From assembly GCA_020832545.1 (NCBI GenBank), contig JAFIEK010000005.1:1-64000 (forward strand): DNA of 64,000 bases. The letters are read 5' to 3'. Of the stretch, positions 16,307 through 23,827 are shown piece by piece. The notes beneath the pieces were generated by a model. That model made no database searches. It saw only the letters and a list, made by a program, of their open reading frames with translations, and was not told the DNA's origin. Within the stretch, counting starts at the first letter, position 1. Each line of letters opens with the position of its first letter. Source of the stretch: Pararhodobacter sp. GTDB lineage: Bacteria; Pseudomonadota; Alphaproteobacteria; Rhodobacterales; Rhodobacteraceae. A program made the translations under genes and the position numbers.

Positions 16307-17491
16307 TTACCGGGCTATCGCGCCTCTGCGTTGCAGGGCGGCCCAGCCGATCAGCGTGGCCGCGCCGCAGCAGGCGGTGAACAGACCGAAACCGGGCACG
16401 GAACCGGCGGCGACGGCGCTGTAGAGCGTGATCGCCAGCGCGCCGCTGGCGGTGGTGATCAGCATCGCCAGCCCGGCGGCGGTACCGGCAAAGGCCGGGA
16501 AGGGCTCCAGCATCAGGATATGCGCATTGGGCACCATCAGCCCCATACAGCCGATCAGCAGCAACAGACCCAGCGCGATCAGCGCAGGCGCGGGCGTGCC
16601 CAGAGTCGCCACCACCAGAAGCGCCGCACCGGCCAGAAGGGGCGCGATGGCCCAGGTGATGGGCCGCGCCGCGCCCAGCCGCGCGGCAAAGCGGCCCGAC
16701 ACCAGAGCCAGAGCGGCAAATGCGGCGAGAATGCTGGCAATCAGCGCCGCGAAGGCGCCGGGGCTGTAACCAAAGGTATCAACAAACACAAACGGCGTGG
16801 CGGCCATCATCACCATGAACGAGGCATTCGCGGCCATGCCGATCATCAGCGCCCCGCGAAACTGCGGGTTGCGCAGGATCGTGGCCTCGGCCTGCACCGG
16901 GCGGTCTTGTGCCAGCACCGGCACATGGCGCGGCAGCACCAGCCGCCCGCCAAGAATACCCGCCAGCCCCAGCGCGGCGGCGACGATGAAGGTGGCGCGC
17001 CAGTCGGCCAATTGCAACACGCCCGCGCCAATCAGCGGGCTGGCGGCGGGCGAGAGCGAGACAACGGCGGTCAGCATCGCCATGGCCTGCATCGCGCGCT
17101 CAGGCGGCAGGGTGATGCGGATTGTGGCGCGCGCGGTGACGATTCCGGCGACCGAGCCCGCGCCCTGCACCAGCCGCGCCGCCACCAGTTGGGTGATGTC
17201 TGCGGTCAGGGCGGCGGCAAGGCTGGCGGATACAAAGACCACCCCTGCCACCGTGAACGCGCGCCGGTGCCCAAAGTGATCTGCCGCACGGCCATAGAGC
17301 GCAAAACCCACGCAAGAGCCCAGCAGAAACGCCGTCAGCGTGGCCTGCGCAGCGGGCTCAGTGGCGTTCAGGCTTTCGGCCATCATCGGCAATGCGGGCA
17401 GATACAGGAATGACCCAGCCAGCCCGACCGTGGCGATCAGGCACAGAATGGCAAGCGTCGCACCCGGCGGCAGGGGGGTTGTGTCACGCAT
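16307..17491 (-). CDS. Bcr/CflA-type MFS efflux transporter 1
   Basis: This 394-residue transporter has 12 predicted TM helices and belongs to the drug:proton antiporter (Bcr/CflA, DHA1) group. Motif A-like G-R-A-A-D-H-F-G-H-R-R follows TM2 at about residue 67. The second helix group carries R-L-V-Q-G-A-G-S-V-A-G, the antiporter motif region. It probably exports a toxic metabolite. It lies downstream of the esterase/dioxygenase pair on the same strand, separated by 159 bases that contain a large inverted repeat, so co-regulation is possible but unproven. The ribosome-binding site is weak. Confidence 0.86.
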   Translation of the reverse strand: MRDTTPLPPGATLAILCLIATVGLAGSFLYLPALPMMAESLNATEPAAQATLTAFLLGSCVGFALYGRAADHFGHRRAFTVAGVVFVSASLAAALTADITQLVAARLVQGAGSVAGIVTARATIRITLPPERAMQAMAMLTAVVSLSPAASPLIGAGVLQLADWRATFIVAAALGLAGILGGRLVLPRHVPVLAQDRPVQAEATILRNPQFRGALMIGMAANASFMVMMAATPFVFVDTFGYSPGAFAALIASILAAFAALALVSGRFAARLGAARPITWAIAPLLAGAALLVVATLGTPAPALIALGLLLLIGCMGLMVPNAHILMLEPFPAFAGTAAGLAMLITTASGALAITLYSAVAAGSVPGFGLFTACCGAATLIGWAALQRRGAIAR

Positions 17492-17576
17492 GTGGCGGGG
17501 ACTTTGGCAGGGGCATGGTTGAGGTTACAAACGGGCAGGCGCAGGCCAAGGGGTATTCCTTTTGAGATTGAAGGAT

Positions 17577-17639
17577 CGTTGATCAAAACCTCCCGGACTG
17601 CAATGCGAGAAACGCATCGCGCTCAGGTTTTGATCAACG
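17577..17639. repeat. Long inverted repeat enclosing a small hairpin
   Basis: CGTTGATCAAAACCT (17577-17591) and AGGTTTTGATCAACG (17625-17639) are perfect 15-base arms separated by 33 bases. The interval contains a further stem (ATGCG-AGAAA-CGCAT), so the transcript could form a branched hairpin. The element sits 11 bases after the esterase stop and 85 bases before the MFS start on the minus strand. It could be a terminator, a processing site or a small mobile palindromic element. Confidence 0.75.
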
Positions 17640-17650
17640 TGATGCCGGTG

Positions 17651-18262
17651 TCAGGTGGGCTGGGTCAGAAATTCACGCACGGCCTCAACCTCGGTCTGGC
17701 GCAGTTCATGCCCGCCGTCATGCATCGCCACCGTGACCGGCGCGCCCTGTGCCTTCAGATAGCGCACAAGGGCATCGGTCTGCGCCAGCGGGCAGATCGG
17801 ATCACGCTGGCCCGCCGTGACCAGCACCCGCACCGCCGCCAGCCCGGGCTGCGGGGTGGGTTGCCAGGGGATCAGGGGGTGCATCAGGACCGCCCGGTCA
17901 AACAATTCCGGCGCATTGAGCAGCACCGAGGCCAGAATATTTGCCCCGTTGGAATACCCCAGCCCATAGACCGGCAGCCCGGGATTGGCCGCGCGATGCG
18001 CCTTGATGAACCCGGTCATCTGCTCGCTGCGGGCTGCAAGATCGGCCATGTCATAGACCCCTTCGCCGGTCCGGCGGAAAAAGCGGTTCGCACCGTTTTC
18101 CGAGACATCGCCACGCGGCGCAACAATCCCGGCCTGCGGCAGGATCTGTTGTATCAGCCCGGTGAACTGGTGCTCATCCCCGCCGGTGCCGTGAAAGGCA
18201 AAGACAAGGGGCGCACCGGCACCCGGGGGTTTGTGCGCGTGGGTATAGGCATCAAGTGTCAT
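17651..18262 (-). CDS. MhqD-like carboxylesterase/phospholipase
   Basis: This 203-residue cytoplasmic alpha/beta hydrolase is of the carboxylesterase/phospholipase class. The oxyanion region is F-H-G-T-G-G-D-E, the nucleophile elbow is G-Y-S-N-G, the acid lies in G-Q-R-D-P-I-C-P and the catalytic His in D-G-G-H-E-L. It is paired, 21 bases downstream, with a VOC ring-cleaving dioxygenase. This matches the MhqO/MhqD pairing known from Bacillus, where the two proteins protect against hydroquinones and electrophiles. No signal peptide is present. Confidence 0.84.
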   Translation of the reverse strand: MTLDAYTHAHKPPGAGAPLVFAFHGTGGDEHQFTGLIQQILPQAGIVAPRGDVSENGANRFFRRTGEGVYDMADLAARSEQMTGFIKAHRAANPGLPVYGLGYSNGANILASVLLNAPELFDRAVLMHPLIPWQPTPQPGLAAVRVLVTAGQRDPICPLAQTDALVRYLKAQGAPVTVAMHDGGHELRQTEVEAVREFLTQPT

Positions 18263-18283
18263 GGTGGGGGCCTTTGGCGGGGT

Positions 18284-19216
18284 TCAGTCAGTAAGCGGCG
18301 GCAGAATCGCCTCTATCCGGTCACGCAGATGGGCATGCTGGGCCGGGATTTTCAGCGCCTCGCCCAGATGCGCGCTGTCCTCGTCGCGCGCAAAGCCGGG
18401 GTCATTGGTGGCCACCTCGAACAGCACACCGCCGGGCGTGCGGAAGTAGATGGCCGAAAAGTAATCGCGATCGATCACAGGGGTGATCTGATACCCGGCG
18501 TCCATCAGCGCCTCGCGCGCCTTGAGCTGCGCGGTGTGGTCCGTCACGGCAAAGGCCACATGATGCACCGACCCGGCCCCCAGTCGCGCGGTTTCGGCCC
18601 CGTGGCGGACTTCAAGGTCAACCACATCGGCCCCGTTTCCGCCCGCGATGGCAAAGCGGGTCACGGCACCCTTGCGTGCGACCTCGCGGTAGCCCAGAAA
18701 TCTCAGCACCTCGGCCGTCGCCACGGTGTCGCGCAACCGGAGGGTGACGCTGTGAAACCCGTGGATACCTTCAGCGGCGGGGACCGGCCCGTCGGCAAAG
18801 GGCGCGCGTGCGTCGCCCGCGACCTCGATCAGGCCAAGGCCCTCGCCATCCGGACCGGTGAAATGCAGCCGTTTGTCGCCAAAGCGGGTGCTGTCTTCCA
18901 GCCCGGCCACGTCATGGCTTGCCAGCCGGTCCTTCCAGTAGCCAAGCGCGCCTTCGGGTACGGCGAACACAGTCTGCGAGACCTCGCCCACGCCGGGACG
19001 CCCGCGCGCGATGTTGGGGAAGGGAAAACAGGTCATCACGCTGCCCGGCGTGCCCTGCCCGTCGCCGTAATACAGGTGATACACACTCGGCTCATCAAAA
19101 TTGACGGTTTTCTTGACGCGGCGCAGGCCCAGAATCTGGGTAAAGAACGCGTTGTTTTGCCGGGCATCGGCGGCCATCGAGGTGACGTGATGGAGGCCTT
19201 GGATATGGGTCAGCAT
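18284..19216 (-). CDS. MhqO-like ring-cleaving dioxygenase (VOC fold)
   Basis: This 310-residue type I extradiol-like dioxygenase has two VOC modules. It begins with G-L-H-H-V-T, the first His being a metal ligand. The second module opens with G-F-H-S-V-T-L and also contains G-S-V-H-H-V-A-F. The late Glu ligand is in G-G-V-L-F-E-V-A-T. Relatives degrade hydroquinone-type compounds using Fe(II). ATG 19216 is preceded by a G-rich ribosome-binding site; an ATG at 19261 adds an unrelated leader. It forms a two-gene unit with the downstream esterase. Confidence 0.86.
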   Translation of the reverse strand: MLTHIQGLHHVTSMAADARQNNAFFTQILGLRRVKKTVNFDEPSVYHLYYGDGQGTPGSVMTCFPFPNIARGRPGVGEVSQTVFAVPEGALGYWKDRLASHDVAGLEDSTRFGDKRLHFTGPDGEGLGLIEVAGDARAPFADGPVPAAEGIHGFHSVTLRLRDTVATAEVLRFLGYREVARKGAVTRFAIAGGNGADVVDLEVRHGAETARLGAGSVHHVAFAVTDHTAQLKAREALMDAGYQITPVIDRDYFSAIYFRTPGGVLFEVATNDPGFARDEDSAHLGEALKIPAQHAHLRDRIEAILPPLTD

Positions 19217-19318
19217 TGGTGCCCCCCTGGCGCTGTTAAAGTGAGTGTCTGGCGCAAACATAGGTCACGAGGGGTATTGCGTCCAATGCGCGGGGTGCGT
19301 GCAGGCCTTGATCGGGGC

Positions 19319-20608
19319 CTAGTCATCGTCAGGCAGCAGGCTGCGCCCGGGTGGATCGGCGGGCAGGATATCGCGCCGGGGCTGGGGGTCGGCAAGGCGG
19401 GGCAGGCGGCGGTGGGCCAGATAACACAGCGACGACAGCACCCCCAGCGCGGGAATGAACAACGCCATGCCCAGCAGCGCATTCCCCAGCAGGGCCGCAG
19501 CAATCCCGGCGGCCAGCCCCGCCCCCATCTGCAGAAACCCCATCAGCGCCGAGGCACTGCCTGCGATCTTCGGAAACGGGATCATCGCCGCCGTGGTCAT
19601 CGCCGGCATGACAAAGGCAATGGCTGGCGCATAGATCGCTACGGGCAGCATCACGCTCAGAAAATCCGGCTCGGCCCACAAAAGCCGCAGCGTGCCCAGA
19701 CTGCCCAGCAGCATCAGCCCCACCCCCATACCGGCCAGCCGATAGGCGCTGACGTAGCGCAGCAGCACACGCATCACCAAAGCACCCGCCAGAAAACTGC
19801 CCGACTGCATCAGCATCGCCAGCCCGAACTGCACAGGGTTCAGCCCGACGCGGTCCATCAGGATGAATGGCAACAAAACGGCCAGTGTATAAAAAGCCCC
19901 GATAGCGCCGGTCACCACGCCCGTGGCCAACATGAAATGGGCATTGCCCGCCAGCAAGCGGTAGTTGCGCCACATGCTCAGCGGGGCCAGCAGGCGAAGA
20001 TCGCGCGCTACCGTCTCGCGCATGCTCAGCCAGACCACCAGCACCAGCGCGCTCGCGTAAAGCACCATCAGCACGAAGATCCAGCGCCAGCCCCCGGCCA
20101 TCAGCAACACCCCGCCCAAAGTGGGCGAGATGACCGGTGCCACCGCCAGAATGATGCCGATCATGTTCATGATCCGCGCTGCCTGCTGGCCCCGGAACAG
20201 ATCTCGCACCAGCGCGCGGGCAGTGGTGACGCCGACCGCCGCACCCACGCCTTGCAACAGGCGGCCAAGGATCAGCACATCGATACTGGTTGCCAGCATC
20301 GATATCAGGCTACCCACCAGAAACAGCAGCATGAAGCCCAGCACCACGGGCCTGCGCCCCAGCGCATCTGACAGCGGCCCCGCCACCAGCTGCGCAAAGG
20401 CGAAGCCTGCGTAAAAAACCACCAGTGTGATCTGCACCATGCCTTCGGTGGTGGCCAGTTCAGTGACGATGGAGGGCATAGAGGGGGTATAAAGCGCCAT
20501 GGCCACGGGGCCGGTGGCCACCAGAAGTGCACCCAGAAGGCTCACGCGGCGCTCGCTCATCAAAGGGGTGGGCATCAGGGGGGCGGGTGTTTGCGGGGGC
20601 AGGGTCAT
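19319..20608 (-). CDS. Bcr/CflA-type MFS efflux transporter 2
   Basis: This 429-residue transporter has 12 predicted TM helices. The motif A region reads G-P-L-S-D-A-L-G-R-R-P, and G-R-L-L-Q-G-V-G-A-A-V-G is the antiporter motif. It is very likely a proton-driven drug/metabolite exporter. Its start (ATG 20608) overlaps the stop of the upstream MarR gene, giving a MarR-pump operon of the classic substrate-inducible kind. It is a distant paralogue of the pump at 16307-17491. The frame upstream of 20608 is antisense-like overlap with MarR and was dropped. Confidence 0.88.
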   Translation of the reverse strand: MTLPPQTPAPLMPTPLMSERRVSLLGALLVATGPVAMALYTPSMPSIVTELATTEGMVQITLVVFYAGFAFAQLVAGPLSDALGRRPVVLGFMLLFLVGSLISMLATSIDVLILGRLLQGVGAAVGVTTARALVRDLFRGQQAARIMNMIGIILAVAPVISPTLGGVLLMAGGWRWIFVLMVLYASALVLVVWLSMRETVARDLRLLAPLSMWRNYRLLAGNAHFMLATGVVTGAIGAFYTLAVLLPFILMDRVGLNPVQFGLAMLMQSGSFLAGALVMRVLLRYVSAYRLAGMGVGLMLLGSLGTLRLLWAEPDFLSVMLPVAIYAPAIAFVMPAMTTAAMIPFPKIAGSASALMGFLQMGAGLAAGIAAALLGNALLGMALFIPALGVLSSLCYLAHRRLPRLADPQPRRDILPADPPGRSLLPDDD

Positions 20609-21099
20609 GACTGCCCCCCGTGCACGGATTGCGCCAGCAGGTTCTGCCGTGCCTGCCTCGCCAGCGCCAGAAAGCCGTCCCATGCGGGTTCATCGATAGC
20701 GCCGCGCGCCAGCGTGCGCACTTCGCGGCCAATAGCGCGGATGCGCGGTACCAGCGCCTGTGCCTGCGGTGTCAGCGTGACGATCCGCGCGCGGCCGTCC
20801 CCGGGGTCATCGCAGCGTGTGACCAGCCCCGCCCCCTCAAGCCGGGCGAGGACGCCAGTCAGGGTCATGCGGGCGACGGCCAGACGTTCGGCCAGATGGT
20901 TCTGGCGCAGCGGCCCGGCAAGGGCCAGCGTGATCAGTATCCGCCCCTCGACCGGGGTGATCCCCAGCCCTGACCCGGTGATCCGGCGCTCGAACTCGGC
21001 GCGCAGCAGGCGGGCAAGGTCTTGCATCAGGTATGCCGGGCTGTCGGCCGCGGGGTCTGTGAGGGCGGTGTCAGCTATGGAGGGGTCTGGGCTGGTCAT
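20605..21099 (-). CDS. MarR-family regulator
   Basis: This is a 164-residue winged-helix dimer. The HTH is visible as L-R-Q-N-H-L-A-E-R-L-A-V-A-R-M-T-L, followed by the wing D-D-P-G-D-G-R-A-R-I-V-T-L-T. An N-terminal helix region with I-T-P-V-E-G-R-I-L precedes it. ATG 21099 was chosen; the TTG at 21126 lies within the palindrome. No ribosome-binding site is obvious, so the mRNA may be leaderless. It probably represses itself and the downstream efflux pump, and could also sense the quinone-like substrates suggested by the MhqO/MhqD pair 1.4 kb away. Confidence 0.87.
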   Translation of the reverse strand: MTSPDPSIADTALTDPAADSPAYLMQDLARLLRAEFERRITGSGLGITPVEGRILITLALAGPLRQNHLAERLAVARMTLTGVLARLEGAGLVTRCDDPGDGRARIVTLTPQAQALVPRIRAIGREVRTLARGAIDEPAWDGFLALARQARQNLLAQSVHGGQS

Positions 21100-21108
21100 G
21101 CGAAATTT

Positions 21109-21130
21109 AGTATTGTTACCATACAATACT
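21109..21130. promoter_or_regulatory. MarR operator candidate
   Basis: AGTATTGT, a 6-base spacer (TACCAT) and ACAATACT form a perfect inverted repeat 10-31 bases upstream of the MarR start. Its AT-richness and position over the expected promoter match autoregulatory MarR sites. Confidence 0.75.
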
Positions 21131-21207
21131 GTCAGCTAAACCCGCCTTGCAGGGCTGTCAAGCCCGCGCCCCGCCAACCCGTGTACCCAGCCCGAGCCGC
21201 CCCGCCG

Positions 21208-22035
<828 letters not shown>

Positions 22036-22047
22036 GGTTTCGTGCCC

Positions 22048-23814
22048 TCAGAACTGGCCGTCAGCGTATTTGCGCTTCAGCCGATTGCGGATGATGATGG
22101 CGGTGGCGTTCATGGTCACAATCAGGGCCAGAAGCAGCAGGGTGGTGACAAACACCATCGGCTTGCCGGCCTCGGAGTTGCGTGACTGAAAGCCCACGTC
22201 AAAAATGTGAAAGCCCAGATGCATGAAGCTGCGATCCAGATGGACGAAGGGGTAGAACCCGTCAATCGGCAGCGCCGGGGCCAGCTTGACCACGCCCACC
22301 AGCATCAGGGGCGCCACCTCACCGGCACCGCGCGCCATGGCGAGGATCATGCCGGTCATGATGCCGGGCATCGCCTTGGGCAGCACGATGTAGCGGATGG
22401 TCTGCCATTTCGATGCCCCGCAAGCCAGCGAGCCTTCGCGCATCGACCGCGGTACGGCAGAAAGCGCCTCTTCGGTGGCGACAATCACAACCGGCACCGT
22501 CAACAGCGCCAGCGTCAACGAGGCCCACAGGATACCGCCCTTGCCAAAGGTCGGGTTGGGCAGGTTCTCGGCATAGAACAACTGGTCGATGCTGCCGCCC
22601 ATCGTATAGGCGAAAAACCCCAGACCGAACACGCCGTAGACGATGGAGGGCACCCCGGCGAGGTTGTTCACCGAAATCCGCACCAGCGAGGTGATGCGCC
22701 CCTGTTTGGCGTATTCGCGCAGGTATAGCGCGGTGATCACGCCGAAGGGGGCCACAAAGACAACCATCAGAAGCGTCATCGCCACAGTGCCAAAGATCGC
22801 GGGCAGAACGCCGCCCTGGGTATTGGCCTCGCGCGGTTCGGTTGAGATGAATTCCCACCAGCGGCTGAAATAGATGCCGATCTTCTGGCCAAGGCTCAGA
22901 TCATTGGACGGGAACAGCCGCACGATCTGGCTGAGTTCGATATCGACAACCCGTCCGCCGACCTCTTCCATCTGGATCCGGTATTGGCGGTCAGTCGCGC
23001 GGATTTCGTTGACCTGCGCCTGAAGGGTCTGAAACTCGGCCTGCAACTCTGCAATGCTGGCCTGCGCGGCCTCGATGGCGGCCTGAGACTGGGGGCTGCC
23101 CTCGCCGTGGCGCAGCACGGCGCGGCGCTGCGCAAGGCGCTCGCGCTCGATCCGGTGGTTGATGGCGCCGATTTCGCGCTGTTCCAGCCGCCGCATCTGG
23201 GCAAAACGTTCGCGTGCGGCGGTATGTTCGCGCGCCAGTAGTGCGCGGTCCATCTCGCGCGGCTCGCCACCCACGGTCAGCCCGGCAATCCGGCCGATGA
23301 ACACGCCCCAGACCTGACGCTCGAAATACCAGAAGTCATCTGGCTGGCTGAGCGAGGCCACCTCAAAATCCGATACCCAGCGGAAGTCATCGCCGTAAAG
23401 GTCAAAGTTCGCGGTCTTGTAAAGCGTGCGGCTGGCGATGCCCAACTCGCCCTCGATCTCGGCGCGCTGCGCATCATCGAGCGTCAGCAGAACATCCTCG
23501 CCCACCCGGTAAGGCCCGCCGCGCGTGGCGACGCCTGCCAGAACCGTGCCGTCGCGCAGTTCCACCTGTTCGATCGGCTTGGGCCAGAAGGTGGTCATGC
23601 CGTTCCATGCGATCATGAACAGGAACCCGGAAATCAGGATGATCCCAAGCGCCAGCGCGCCACCAAAGGCCCAGAGAGCGGGCTCACCCACTGCCGACAG
23701 GTCCGCCGAGAACCGGCGCACCCGCCGCCCGCCGCCCGTGGCCTCACGCGCGGCGACGCCTGCCAGACCGGCTGCCCCCGAGGCGGGGATATCTTGGTCG
23801 TTTGAAACGCTCAT
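22048..23814 (-). CDS. pstA: Phosphate ABC transporter permease with enlarged periplasmic domain
   Basis: At 588 residues this is about twice the length of E. coli PstA. TM1 lies near residues 47-70, followed by a large non-membrane region (about 75-330). That region includes an Arg/Glu/Gln-rich stretch (about 185-290) that looks coiled-coil. The C-terminal half is the ordinary permease, with A-C-G-A-S-K-W-Q-T as the EAA-type loop and M-A-R-G-A-G-E-V-A-P-L. Long PstA variants with an extra N-terminal domain are common in alphaproteobacteria. The role of the added domain is unknown. Confidence 0.93.
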   Translation of the reverse strand: MSVSNDQDIPASGAAGLAGVAAREATGGGRRVRRFSADLSAVGEPALWAFGGALALGIILISGFLFMIAWNGMTTFWPKPIEQVELRDGTVLAGVATRGGPYRVGEDVLLTLDDAQRAEIEGELGIASRTLYKTANFDLYGDDFRWVSDFEVASLSQPDDFWYFERQVWGVFIGRIAGLTVGGEPREMDRALLAREHTAARERFAQMRRLEQREIGAINHRIERERLAQRRAVLRHGEGSPQSQAAIEAAQASIAELQAEFQTLQAQVNEIRATDRQYRIQMEEVGGRVVDIELSQIVRLFPSNDLSLGQKIGIYFSRWWEFISTEPREANTQGGVLPAIFGTVAMTLLMVVFVAPFGVITALYLREYAKQGRITSLVRISVNNLAGVPSIVYGVFGLGFFAYTMGGSIDQLFYAENLPNPTFGKGGILWASLTLALLTVPVVIVATEEALSAVPRSMREGSLACGASKWQTIRYIVLPKAMPGIMTGMILAMARGAGEVAPLMLVGVVKLAPALPIDGFYPFVHLDRSFMHLGFHIFDVGFQSRNSEAGKPMVFVTTLLLLALIVTMNATAIIIRNRLKRKYADGQF

Positions 23815-23827
23815 TGCGATCTCCGGT

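Noticed and set aside
15911-17413. 500-codon plus-strand frame opposite the DUF892 and MFS genes
   Set aside because: It crosses two real minus-strand genes and a promoter, with Arg/Gly/His-rich low-complexity sequence and no domain.
17492-20371. 959-codon plus-strand frame
   Set aside because: It spans four genes on the opposite strand plus their gaps. Its Gln/His/Arg-rich composition is that of the reverse complement of coding DNA.
21131-21207. Terminator after pstB
   Set aside because: GGGCT-TGAC-AGCCC gives only a 5-bp stem without a T-run; not strong enough to call.
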